From NCBI GenBank assembly GCA_033961575.1, contig CM066740.1, positions 58,845,213 to 58,909,212 on the forward strand: 64,000 bases of DNA. The letters are read 5' to 3'. The translations under genes and the position numbers were made by a program. The notes under the pieces were generated by a model. That model saw only the letters and a program-made list of their open reading frames with translations. It made no database searches and was not told the origin of the DNA. Below, one piece after another: positions 31,241 to 43,085 of the stretch. The stretch is from Aselliscus stoliczkanus. Its lineage: Eukaryota > Chordata > Mammalia > Chiroptera > Hipposideridae. The stretch's first letter is position 1, and each line of letters begins with the position of its first letter.

Positions 31241-33142
31241 TATCTGTGGTTCCTTTTTGGCCTCATCAGACCCTGCATTCATCTGCTGGGAGCTGAGCCC
31301 CAGCATGATACTTGGTGTGACAGTCACAGAGGAGGGGCTGAAGCAGGACCAAACCCAGGCAGCCAGTTCCGGAGTGTGGGTGTTCAGCCACCTCCTCATT
31401 GCCACCTTGAACACGCATTCCAGGAGATTCAAGAGGGCATTTCAGAAAAGCCTTCCTTAGCCCAGACCCAGTTTGCTGAGCACACATGTCCATGCTCTTG
31501 AATCAAGTCAAACCGGAAGACCAGGTACAAACACTTCTGAAGACTAAGTCCCCTTAGGTGCTAAGTTATGTTTTGTAACGCATGTTTTGTGCCTGTGAGG
31601 AATTAGTAGTTGGATAGATTGAGACAACTTTCTTTTTATTTGAAAACCACAAACAATAAAACCCACAACTCATATTTAGTTTGCTTGTTCCTGCACTTAA
31701 TATTATGTTGAACCCAGGTGGGATTTTGATAGTACAAGTCATTGTAAATTGTATAGCTAAATAAATACCCAAATTGCAAACTTTACTCTGTAGTCAGTGT
31801 TGGGTGTAAACATGAGTGATTTAGTAGAATTGTTATTACATCTACCTGTTTGTATTTCAAGATTGTAAAAATTCTACTTACATAAAGTAGTATAAACAAT
31901 ATAACATTAAATTATGTCATATAATCAGTTTTCAACATGTACAAAATTTGAGGGCATTCCACTGAGAATGATGGATAGTTTTAATAATTCGTACCTTTCT
32001 AACAAAACTAGAGAGTCCATTTTGCTTGTTAAGATGCATAGTGATTTAAAATAGTCAAAACTACATTTGGCAGCAAGTTATGTTGAAGACAAGATAGGTA
32101 AGAAATATTTTCTTGATTAGATAATGGTTGGTTGAAATTCCTTCCAGCTTTCATGAAACAAAAGTTAGCAATTGAAAGCATATCAGATGATGCATCAATT
32201 TTCTATAAAGAGAAGACTGCAACCTACTTTATTGAAAAACCTTTATGCAGTGCTAGATTTAATCTCTCAATTTGAGAAGCAGTGCCATGAAATAAGATGT
32301 TTGCATGCAAAATCTCCAGATTTCCAATGGAAATATAAAACAAAGAAGTGCTTCGTTCCCTTGGGGATGGCACCTATCTTGGATTCATTTTTCCTCTGAT
32401 GTTCTCGCATGGTTTTATCAGTGGCTTCAGGGAAGTGAAATGGCAGTTTGCTTTCTTAAGAACAAAGGCTTGAAGAACTAAAAAAAAAAAAAAAGATAAT
32501 GAAAGAACTTTCCCTACTGTTCATTTTATTTATTATGAATTTCCTGAGGAGTAATCATTATTTAAAATAATTTGTCTTTAATGAGTCTAATATTTAATCT
32601 AGCATCTAAATATGACCTGAGTTTATGCTTTGTTTTTTAGTTTTTGTTTTCTTAAATCCCACTTGAAAATGTTTCTTCAATTAGACAAGTTTTAACTATA
32701 TAAAAATGAGAATAGTTTGGGCTTAGAAAACATATAGAGCAGGCTATACATTTCCCATAGATAGCTAATTACTTTGCCAAAAAAGTAGACTTTTATTGGT
32801 CTTTTAAATTTAGTTAGTGCTAAAGTATTTAGCATATGATATGTGTTTGGTAAGAGAATGAATGGCAAGAAAGATATGGCCCTATGGTCAAGGTCCAGCC
32901 ATGTGGTGGTGCGTGACTGGTGTATAAAGCAAACATAGCACCCAGGAGAAAAACACATCCCATCCTGCATGTGTACCTTGCTAGTTACATGGCAACAATG
33001 TTAGTTTCTTTTTGTTCCTATAATACAACAGTCATTTTACATTCTGTAATGTAGCTATTTACTGATTTCTGTTTTCTATTATCAAATGATCCAAAGTTTT
33101 ACCTCTTATTTGAAACAATGCCATGAAAATGTCAAGATTGTT
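31241..33142. other. No gene; unique-looking sequence
   Basis: Mostly AT-rich, with an A13 tract near 32,480. A 75-codon frame at 32,172-32,399 and a 106-codon minus frame at 31,112-31,432 have no recognisable domain. This is among the least repeat-like sequence in the window. Confidence 0.5.
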
Positions 33143-33154
33143 CCACAGTCATTT

Positions 33155-33442
33155 TGTTTGTTTGTTTGTTTGTTTGTTTTAGATTTTATTGGAGAATTGG
33201 GAAAGGGAACAGTGTTAGGGAATTGGGAAAAGGGAGCCTGTGTTTTTCCAGGACCCATCAGCTCCAAGTCAAGTTGTTGTCCTTCAATCTTAGTTGTAGA
33301 GGGCACAAGCTCAGCTCCAAGTCCAGTCACTGCTTTCAACCTAGTTGTGGGGTGGGGCATAGCCCACCATTCCATGCAGGAGTCGAACTGGCAACCTTGT
33401 TAAGAGCACATACTCTAACCAATTGAGCCAGCTAGCTGGCCC
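33155..33442 (-). mobile_element. Variant SINE: different tRNA head, same 3' tail
   Basis: Minus strand: head 'ggccagctagctggctcaattggttagag', box B-like 'gttcgactcctgc', body with 'ctacaactaagattgaaggacaacaac', tail 'cccaattccctaacactg' and 'ccaattctccaataaaatct' plus (CAAA)n. The direct repeat 'ccacagtcattt' / 'ccacagacattt' (33,143-33,154 and 33,443-33,454) borders it. The head differs from the other SINEs here, but the tail is shared. Confidence 0.85.
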
Positions 33443-33454
33443 CCACAGACATTT

Positions 33455-33897
33455 CTATGAAGCCATTTCTCTCTATATATTTGTTTGTGTTTTAACTGGC
33501 AATCTTAGGTAAAATAAGCCCAATTTCTTACCAAAGCAATTTAGCCAAACAGCAGGTTAATTACTCAAAGCCATAAAATTGTGACATGCCCAGATTGTCT
33601 TCTCTAAATACTGTCTCCCAGGTAAAGGAACCAGACATTCTTGGAGAAATTTCTTATCAGATTTCTCATTCCTGCAGGTGGAAATGTACAATGTAATTCT
33701 GGATCATCTTGAGATTGTATCAAAGGGACATAGAGCATTGGAAGAGGCTTCCCTACATAAAAGTAGGACAACTTCAGCCTCAAAAAGCATTGACATACTA
33801 AAACAAGTACATAAAATAAGCCAAAGGAAACCGTTAAGCACATATATAAACGTAAACAATATATTAATAAAAGTCTGAGTTCAAAATAGTAATTCGT
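33455..33897. other. No gene; nothing recognised
   Basis: Short frames only, no repeat family identified by eye. Confidence 0.5.
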
Positions 33898-34015
33898 GGG
33901 CCGGCCAAGTGGCATGGTGGTTGAGTGCTGGCTTGGGAAGCCAGCGACCTCGGTTTGGTCCCACATATGAGGGCCAGTGACACTGCCCTCAAAAAAACAA
34001 ATGAAACAAAACAAA
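33898..34015 (+). mobile_element. Short-form tRNA-derived SINE
   Basis: 'gggccggccaagtggcatggtggttgag', box B 'ggtttggtccc', 'atgagggccagtgacactgccctc', then an A-rich tail with no long-form body. Confidence 0.8.
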
Positions 34016-35045
34016 AATGTATGGGACACAATGTTATGTCTGGATATTTAAATTAAAAATGGAAATTGATTTTTCACGAAGGCATTTTGTCTAACTCTCA
34101 TAAACAAACATAGAAAGTCAAACAGATGAAAAGATAGAAGAATATCTCTCAAATGAAGAAGCAAGAAAAATCCCCAGAAAAAAATACCCCAATAAAATGG
34201 AGATAAGTAATTTGCCTGACAAAGAATTAAAAGAAACAGTAAGCAGGATGCTCACCAAACCTGACAGTGAAATAGAGGAACTTAAGGAGGACTTCAATGA
34301 AGAGTTAGAAAATATAATAAAAAACTAAGCAGAGCTGAAGAATACAATAGTTGAAATGAAAAACACGGTAGAAGTCAATAGCAGATTAGCCAATCCAGAC
34401 GAACAGATCTGCAACCTGGAAGACAGACTAGTGGAAATTAACCAGTCAGAAGAACAAAAAGAAAAATCAATTTTAAAAATGAGGATAGTGTAAGAGACCT
34501 CTAGGACAAAGACATTCTCATTATAGGGATCCCAGAAGGAGGAGACAGAAAGGAACAGAAACTTTGTTTGAAGAGATAATGTCTAAATACTTTCTGAACC
34601 AGGTCTAGGAAGCACAGAGAGTTCCAAACAATGAATGCAAAGAGACCCACACCAAGACATATTGCAATTAAAAATGGCAAAAGTTAAAGATAAAGAGACA
34701 ATTTTGAAGGCAGCAAGGAGAGTTATCTACAAAGGAAATCCCATAAGTCTACCAGCTGATTTCTCAGCAGCAACTTTACAGGCAATAAAGGAGTGTCAGG
34801 ACATCTTTAAAGTGCTGAAAGAAATGAACCTACAACCTAGAATAATTTACCTGGCAAGGTTATAATTCATAATCGAAGGAGCCACAAAGAGTTTCCCAGA
34901 AAAGCAAAAACTAAATGAGTTCATCACCATTAAACCAGATTTATAAGAAATGTTAAAGAATATTTTTTAAGCATTAAAGGAAAGGCCATAGCCACAAAAA
35001 GAAAATATGAGAAGGGAAAAAAAAATCTCACAGGAAAACCAAATA

Positions 35046-35258
35046 CAGGGAGTGCCAAAAAAATGTATAGACATTTTAAGAAGGAAAAGTGTATTAAAAT
35101 TGTAATACTCAGAGTATACTGATAACAAAAGATGTATACAAGTCACATTTGACTTCGGCAATTACAAGACTTGCTCAAAGTAGTTACCATCAAAGTAATT
35201 TTAATACAGTCTTTTCCTTTCTTGAAATGTGTACATTTTTTGCACTTTTTTTTTTGTA
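35046..35258. mobile_element. Mariner-type MITE with ~55 bp inverted ends
   Basis: Left end 'gagtgccaaaaaaatgta' continuing to 'aggaaaagtgtattaaaatt' (about 35,050-35,104) pairs with the complement of the right end, 'attttaatacagtcttttcc' to 'tgtacattttttgcac' (about 35,198-35,246). TA lies at 35,044-35,045 and near 35,258. The ~215 bp element has no coding capacity, and its ends differ from those of the 1,285 bp mariner at 21,084. Confidence 0.75.
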
Positions 35259-36801
35259 TTTAATTTTGTATTTAATAAATACAGTGACTCAGACATTTAA
35301 AAAGCTACTATGAAGGAAAAGACAAGAGTATCAAATTCAAGTCAAACTACAATAAGTAGTTAGGAGCTACACAAAACAAGAGACCTAAAATATCATATTA
35401 AAAACATAAAATATGGAGGGGGGAGTAAAAAATTTAGTCTTTTTAGGATATATTCAAACTTAAATGACTATCAGCTTAAAAAAGACTACTGTAGATATAG
35501 AATGATATACATAAACTTCATGGAAACCACAAACTAAAAACCTACAAAAGACACACAAGAAATAAACAGAAAGGAACCCAAACAAAACAGTAAAGAAAAT
35601 CAGCAAACCACAAGGGAAAAGAACAAGAGAAGAAAGGAGCAGAGGTGAATTACAAAAGCAATGAACAAAATGGCAATAAGTACATACCTATAAATAATTA
35701 CTTTATATATAAATGGATTAAATGCTCCAATATAAAAACATAGGGTAGATGAATGAATTGAAAAACATGACCTATATCTGAGCTTCTGACAAGAAACTCA
35801 CTTCAAATTGAAAGACACATACAGACTGAAAATAAAGGAATGAAAAAGATATTCCATGCAATAAAAATGAAAAGTAAGCTGGGATAATAATACTCAATCT
35901 TAGACAAAATAAACTTTTAAACAAAGAATGTAAAAAAAACAGAGAAGGACATTATATAATTATAAAGGGGTCAATCCAAGAAGAGGACATAACAATTGTA
36001 AACATCTATGCACCCAACATAGGACCACATAAATGAAAAAAGCAAATAGTAATGGACATAAAGGGAGAAATTCACAGTATGACAATAATAGTAGATGATT
36101 TTAATACCTCATTCACATCAATGGATACATCATCCAGAGAGAAAATTAATAAGGAAATAATGGCCTTAGGTGTCACATTAGATCAGATTAACTTAATAAA
36201 TATTTATAGAACATTTCATCCAAAAACTGCAGAATACACATTTTTTTTTCTCAAGTAAACATGGAACACTCTCCAGGGTAGATCACAGGTTAGGCAACAA
36301 AACAAGCCTCAATAAACTCAAGAAGATTGAAACCATATCAAACATTTTTTCTGACATCAATGGCATGAAATTAGAAATCAACTACAAGAAGAAAATTGTG
36401 AATAACACAAATGCATGGAGACTAAAATAATGCTACTAAACAACCAATGGATCAAAGAGGAAATCAAACAGGAAATAAAAAACTACATTGAGACAAATGA
36501 AAATACAACTTTTCAAATTTTATGGGATGCAGCATAAACAGTTCCAAGATGGAAGTTCATAGCTATACAGGCCTACCTCAAGAAACAAACACATAAATCC
36601 CAAATAAACAACATTACTTCACACCTAAAGGATCTAGAAAAAGAACAAGCAAAACTCAAAGTAAACAGAAGGAAGGAAATAATTATAATCAGAGCAGAAA
36701 TAAGTAAACTAAAATTTTTTAAAAAATAGATAAGATTAATAAAACTAAGAGCTGGCTGTTTGAAAAGATAGATAAAATTGTCAAGCCTTTGCCATACTCA
36801 T

Positions 36802-36804
<3 letters not shown>

Positions 36805-36854
<50 letters not shown>
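36805..36854 (+). repeat. (GA)n microsatellite within L1-E ORF2
   Basis: About 25 GA units. They sit where related L1s have 'aaaaagagagagaggaccc'. Confidence 0.95.
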
Positions 36855-36857
<3 letters not shown>

Positions 36858-37107
36858 AAATAAATACAATCATGTGTGAAACAGATGTTACAACTGACAC
36901 CACAGAAATACAAAGAATAATAAAAGAACATTATGAAAAACTACATGCCAACAAATTTGACAATCTAGAAGAAATGGATAAATGTCTAGAAACTCTAATC
37001 TTCCAAGACTGAAACCAGGAAGAAATAGAAAATCTGAACAGATTTATTAGTAACAATGAAATTGAAGCAGTAATCAAAAAACTCCCAACAAATAAAAGTC
37101 AAGGACC

Positions 37108-38171
37108 GGGACTTCAGGTAAAATGGTGGATGAGACAGATGCTGTGCTAACTACATCCCAGGATCACACCGAAATTACAAACAAATTATACAGCATTCAA
37201 CCCTGGATGTCCCCGGAACACCAGATGAACAAAACCACTAAACAAAGAACTTAAAGAGGAGGCCACATCCGGTCTGGTAGGATGGGCGGAGACGAGAGAG
37301 GGTGAACCATGTGAGGGAAGCCCCAGCTGTGGGGAGGCTTCTCCAGTTGGTGGAGAGACCTTCCGGCACCACACCCAGCTCACCAGTCCGGAGTTCCTTT
37401 GCCGGGAAGAGGACTTCCAAGATAGCTGGCAGTAAATTAGTGAGGACTCTCTTTGCTCAGCTCGGTGAGGCTAACAGCGGCTGGAGAATCAGTGGGACTG
37501 GCGCCCGGGCTTGCTCGCCGATGAGTACTTACCTGGTTCCTGGTGGAGGGAGTGGCTGTGTGAACCGGACCCAGGAGCCTTCGGGGACGGACTGAACTGA
37601 GTACCTTTGGTGCAAAGGCTGGAGGTTTTTGGACTATTGTTTCCCTGGTGTGGAGCCTGCATGCGAATGGTGTAAGGTGAGCACCATTTTGTCAGGGCTG
37701 GGCCCTCCCACAGAGGATCAGGTCCAGGACCTCACTGGTGTGGTGGAATTGGCGCAGAAGTGCGTGTGTGCATGTGCGCGCGCATGAGGCCTTGGATCCG
37801 TACCCTCCGCTCGGCTTATACTGCGTTGCCAGGGAAATGCTGGGTGGGTGCCCTCTGAATCCAACAGGCTGCACACTGAGACCCGGGAGTGCACGAGCCA
37901 TCTCGGATCCCCACCCTCCACATGGCTTGTGCTGAGTTGCCAGGGAAACACCTGGTGGGTGTGCTCTGGCTCCAACAAGTTGCTCACTGAGACGCAGGAG
38001 TACGCAAGCCGCCTCGGGTCCTGGCTCTCTGCACTGCACTTGCAGAGTTGCCAGGTTGGTGATTGGTTGTCGGGCTGCTCGGCCTGATCTGCGAGCGGCT
38101 GATTGGGACAGGCTGAGACTGGGAGTTTTCCTGGGAGTGTTGGGCTGTGTGATCCAGCCTGGGCTCTCCTG
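37108..38171 (+). promoter_or_regulatory. L1#3 5'UTR with ~2.3 monomers
   Basis: Starts 'gggacttcaggtaaaatggtgg', where the YY1-like core has decayed exactly as in L1#2. An alternating purine/pyrimidine run ('tgcatgtgcgcgcgcatg') lies at ~37,769-37,786. Monomers: 37,786-37,884, 37,885-37,995 (111 bp), partial 37,996-38,060. The 457 bp pre-ORF1 segment of L1#4 is absent; the join is at 38,171/38,172 ('ctcctg/gtgatc'). Confidence 0.75.
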
Positions 38172-38216
38172 GTGATCTATCTAATACATCAAAGCAATTC
38201 CTGAGTGACAGCCAGA

Positions 38217-39135
38217 ATGGGGAAACAAAGAAACATGTCACAAGTAAAAGATCAGAAGAAACCTCTAGAAATGGAACGAAATGAAACACAGGGATCCAAC
38301 CATTCAGGGACAGCGTTTAGAACACTGATAATAAGAATGTTTAACAAACTTAGTGAGGACATAAGGAAGGACAGAGAAATCATAAAAAACAACCACTTAG
38401 AACAAAAGAATACAATAACTGAAATGAAGAACATACTCAAAGGAATCACCAGTAGAGTAGATGAAGCAGAGGAGCAGATCAGCGATTTGGAAGACAAAAT
38501 AGCAGAAATCACCCAGTTGGCACAACAAAAAGAACAAAGAATAAAAAACAATGAAAATAGTTTAAGAGCCCTATGGGACAAGAGGAAGCGCAACCACCTT
38601 CGAATCAGGAATACCAGAAGGAGAAGAGAAGGAAGGGGTCGAGAATGTATTTGAAAAAGTAGTGACTGAAAACTTCCCTACCCTGGTGAAGGAAATCAAC
38701 ATAAATGCTCAGGAAGTGCAGAGGGTTCCAAACAAGCTGAACCCAAACAGGTCCACACCAAGACACATCATAGTTAAAATGGCAAATGTTTAAGACAGAG
38801 ACAGAATCCTAGAGGCAGCAAGAGAAAGACAGCAGGTTACATACAAAGGAATTCCTGTTAGACTAACAGCTGACTTGTCTACAGAAACTCTGCAGGCCAG
38901 AAGGGAGTGGCAGGAGATATTCAAAGTGATACAAAATAAAGGCCTACAACCAAGATTGCTCTACCCAGCACGGCTATCACTTAAAATTGAAGGAGAAATA
39001 AAGAGCTTCCCAGAAAAAGATAATCTTAAGGAATTCATTACCAGCAAGCCAGCATTGCAAGAAATGTTAAAAGGGCTTTTTAAACAAAAGAAAGGGGTAA
39101 ACAAGCTAACCCAGAAAGACCAGAAATACAACTAA
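38217..39135 (+). pseudogene. L1#3 ORF1, frameshifted
   Basis: Start at 38,217 (MGKQRNMSQVKDQKK). The frame is open to 38,654 through the coiled coil (EEQISDLEDKIAEITQLAQQ), then shifts inside the RRM-like region ('accagaaggagaagagaagg'). The C-terminal domain is readable at 38,700-39,135 with one further stop near 38,791 (in 'gtttaagacag') and ends at a TAA at 39,133. It is more intact than ORF1 in L1#2. Confidence 0.8.
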
Positions 39136-39743
39136 CAAAATGGCAATACATATGTACCCATCAATAATGCTTTTAAATGTGAAGGGGCTAAATGCTCCAA
39201 TCAAAAGATGGAGAGTGGCTGAGTGGATAAGAAAATAGGACACATTTATATGCTGTTTACAGATGGAATAAGATATTTTATGCAAATGGAAATGAGAAAA
39301 GAAAAAGCTGGAGTACCAATACTTATTTTGGACAAAATAGGCTTCAAAATGACTACAATAAAATGAAGGGCACTATAACCCTAATAAACATCTATGCACC
39401 CAACATAGGAACTCCTAATTGCATATAACAGATTTTGACAGACATAAAGACACAGATCAATAGTAACACTATCATAATAAAGGACTTGAACATCCCATTG
39501 TCACCAATGGATGGACCCTTTAGACAGAAAATCAACACAGAAAGAGGGGCCTTAAATGACACTTTAGACCAGCGGGACTTCATTGATATTTTTAGAGCAT
39601 TTCACCCTGAAAAAAACAGAATATGCATTCTTCTCAAGTACACATGGGACATTTTCCATGATAGACCATGTTAGACCATGATAGACCACAAAACAAGTCT
39701 CAGTAAATTTAAGAAGATTGAAGTCATACCAAGCAGATATAAA

Positions 39744-40142
39744 GAAAAACTGATGGTTGCTGACTGGGAGGGAGTGGGGATGAGGGAGAGGGGGAAGGTT
39801 TTTGGACTGTGTAGGTGCGTGGTTACAATGTTGCCATAGGGATATGGGGGGCAGTTCTGGGAATGTAATTGATAATGTTGTGAAGAGACTATTATGTTAA
39901 GTGAAATAAGTCGGCCGGAGAAAGGCAAGTACCATATGATCTCACTTATATGGGGAATCTGAAAAACTGAATGAATGATCAAATAAACAGACTCATAGAT
40001 ATAGAGGAAAAACTGAGAGTTGCTAGTTGGGAGGGTGGTGGGGATAAGCGGGAAGGGGTACGGATTAGACAGCATAAAGAGACAACTACAATATTGCCAC
40101 AGGAATATGAAGCACATATTCGGGGAATATAATGGTGTTGTA
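39744..40142 (+). repeat. Chimeric 3' region of L1#3: 3'UTR copy A, ORF2 tail, 3'UTR copy B
   Basis: Copy A (39,744-39,882, 'gaaaaactgatggttgctgactgggagg' to 'attgataatgttgtg') and copy B (40,007-40,142, 'gaaaaactgagagttgctagttgggagg' to 'aatggtgttgtaa') are diverged duplicates. They flank the last ORF2 codons ('gagactattatgttaagtgaaat'). The left join is 'gatataaag/aaaaactg', the same as in L1#2. Confidence 0.8.
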
Positions 40143-40732
40143 AAAATTTTGTGGCATGTCAGATAGTCACATGTCTTGTTAGGGAGACCACTTCATGGAT
40201 GCAGTAGAGGCTTTATCACTGCACTGTACACCTGAAGCTGATGTTGTATAATATTGTATACCAACTGTAACTGAATATATAGATAGTCACGGGATGTGGA
40301 GTATACTGTGGAAAGGAGTCCAAGGAATTGTAGTAGATATGTATGATATGGGGGGGAGTGGGGTGGTGAACTCGGGGAGGAGGGTTGTCACTTTGGGGGA
40401 TAAAGAGTATAACTATTGCATTGTGTTGTACACCTGAAACTAATAAAAAAGATGAATAAATAAATAAATGCTTTACTAGTAAAAAAAAAAAAAGTCAAGG
40501 ACCAGATAATTTCACAGGTGAATTTTACCAAACATTTATAGAAGAATTAATGCCTATCCTTCTTAAACTATTTTAAAATCTCTTCCAAACTCATTCTGTG
40601 AAGCCAGCATTATTCTGATACCAAAACTAGATTGAAGACATTGCACAGAAAAATGAATTACAGATGAGTATATTTGATCAATATAAATATAAAAATCTTC
40701 AACAAAAGATTAACAAACTGATGCAACAATAC

Positions 40733-40858
40733 TTTATTTTATTTATTTATTTATTTACTTATTTATTTATTTATTTATTTATTTTTAGAAGGCAGAGTCA
40801 CTGGCCCTCACGTGGGATCCGAACTGGGGCCGCTGGCATCCCAGGCCAGCTCTTAACC
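40733..40858 (-). mobile_element. Short-form SINE with (ATTT)n tail in L1-E
   Basis: An (ATTT)n run (40,736-40,785), then 'agaaggcagagtcactggccctcacgtgggatcc' and the head complement. Flanks 'tgatgcaacaata' and 'tgattcaacaata' (40,720 and 40,859) mark the duplication. The head's first ~15 bases are missing. Confidence 0.85.
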
Positions 40859-43085
40859 TGATTCAACAATAGTTTAAAATGATTACTCACCATGACCAAA
40901 TGGGATTTATTCCGGGGTTGTAAGGTTGGCTCAACATCTGTAAATCAACCAATGTGATACATCATATTAACAAAAATTAAGGTTAGAAATCATAATCATC
41001 TCAGTAGAAACATAAAAAGCATTTGACAAAATCCAGCATCCATTTATGATAGAAACTCTCAACAGAGTAGATAGATATGGAAGAAACATACCTTAACATA
41101 ATAAAGACCATATATGACAAACCCACAGCTATTTTCAGACTCAATGGTGAAAAGCTGAAAGCTTTTCCTCTAAGATCAGGGACAAGACAAGAATGTCCAC
41201 TTCTATTCAAAATAGTATGGGAAGTCCTAACAATAGCAATTGGATAAGAAAAAGAAATAAAAGGCATTAAGATTGGAAAGAAAGGAGTAAAACTCTCACT
41301 ATTTGCAGATGACATGAGACTATATATAGAAAACCCTAAAGACTGCACACAAAAAACTATTCGAACTAACAAATGAATTCAGTGAAGCTGCAGGATCCAA
41401 AATCAATATACAGAAATCTGTTGCACTTCTATACACCAATAACAAATGATCAGAAGGAGAAATTAAGAGAACAGTCCTACTTATAATTACATCTAAAAAC
41501 ATAAAACACCTAGGAATAAACTTAACCATAGAGGTAGGACCTGTACTATGAAAACTATGACACTAAAGAAATAAATTGAAAGGATACAAATAAATGCTCA
41601 TGGATCGGAAGGAAAATATTGTTGCAATGTTCTTACTACCCAATGCAATCTATAGATTCAATGCAATCCCTATCAAAACGCGGATGGCATTTTTCACAGA
41701 ACTAGAACAAATAATCCTAAAATTTATATGGAATGCAAAAGACCCTGAGTAGCCAATGAAATCTTGAGCAACCACAAAGTGCAGGATAGGTATATACTAC
41801 AAAGCTACAATAATCAAAACAGTATGGTACTATCATAAAAATTGACATATATATTAGTGAAATAGAGAGCTCAGAAATAAAATCCTACATATATGGTCAA
41901 TTAACCTATGACAAAGTAGGCAAGAATATACAGTGGAGTAAAGACAGTCTCTTCAATAAGTGGTGTTGGGAAAACTGGACAGATACAAGCAAAATACTGA
42001 AATTGGAACACTTTCTTGTACCATTTACAAAAATGGACTCAAAATAGATTAATGACTCCAATATAAGTCCTGAAACCATAAAATTCATAAAGAAACATAG
42101 GCAGTAAACTCTCTGATATTGATCTTTGCAATGTCTTTTTGAGTACATGTATGTCTCCTCAGACAAGGGCATCAAAAAAATAAATAAATAAACAGAGCTA
42201 CATCAAACTAAAATGTTTTGCATAGTAATAGAAACAATCAACAAAATGAAAAGACAAACTACCGAATGGAAGAAGATATTTCCAAATGATACATCTGATA
42301 AGGGGTTAATTTCCAAAATATATAAGGAACTCATATAAGATAACACCAAAAAAAACTAAACAATCCAATTAAAAAATGAGAAGACCTGATAGACATTTCT
42401 TCAAAGAAGACACACATATATATGGCCTATAGGCATATGAGAAGATACTCAACATCACTAACCATCAGCAAAAATGCAAATCAAAACCTCAATAAGATGT
42501 CATTAAAATCAATAAATAAGTGCTGGCAAGGATGTAGAGAAAAGGGAACCCTAGTACACCGTTGGTGGGATTGTAGATTAGTGCAGCTACTATAGAAAAC
42601 AGTATGGAGATTCCTCAAAAAATTAAAAATAGAGCTGCCATATGACTCAGGAATTCCACTTTTGGGTATTTATCTGAAAAAAACAAAAACACTAATTCAA
42701 AAAGATATATGTACCTCTATTCCTTGAAGCATTATTTGCAATAGTTAAGATTGGAAGCAACCTAGATGACCATCATTAGATGAATGGATACATAGAATGT
42801 GGTATATATAAAATGAAATATTACTGAGCAATAAAAAGGAACGAAATCTTGCCATTTATGACAACATGGATGGACTAAAGTGTATCATGCTAAGTGGAAT
42901 AAATCAGAGACAGAGACAGAAAAAGACAAATACTGTTATGATTTTATCCATATGTGGAGTCCAAAAAAAACCCAAATGAATAAACAAAACAAAAACAGAC
43001 CCATAGATATAGAGGACATGCCAAAGGAGAGGGTGGTGGGGGTATGGGTGAAAAACAAAACAAAACAAGGACACATGGTTTAACT

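Larger units (their letters stand above)
37108..40489 (+). mobile_element. ORF2-deleted, HAL1-like LINE-1 (L1#3)
   Basis: 3,382 bp bounded by a perfect 14 bp direct repeat 'aaaagtcaaggacc' (37,094-37,107 and 40,490-40,503). It contains a 5'UTR with ~2.3 monomers, ORF1 (38,217-39,135), ORF2 start at 39,140 with ~600 bp of endonuclease, then 3'UTR block A (39,744-39,882), an ORF2 C-terminal piece (39,883-40,006), 3'UTR block B (40,007-40,142), the rest of the 3'UTR and an A-rich tail. The whole RT domain is missing. The layout matches L1#2. Confidence 0.9.
34090..43085 (+). mobile_element. Old LINE-1 (L1-E) hosting a MITE, L1#3 and a SINE
   Basis: ORF1 region at ~34,090-34,980 (coiled coil-like 'gaagaatacaatagttgaaatgaaaaac'; C-terminal domain frame at 34,635-34,865 with MAKVKDKETILKAARR). 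ORF2 endonuclease at ~35,680-36,400 (frame 36,052-36,258 with DDFNTSFTSMD and FHPKTAEYTF). RT begins at ~36,900-37,107 and resumes at 40,504, with motif C 'ctatttgcagatgacatgag' near 41,300. The C-terminal region and a short 3' part reach ~43,085. Many stops and indels. Order is continuous across the MITE (35,046-35,258), L1#3 (37,108-40,489) and the SINE (40,733-40,858). Confidence 0.8.

Noticed and set aside
32172..32399. 75-codon frame as a short gene
   Set aside because: No family recognised and no flanking signals; kept as unannotated unique sequence.
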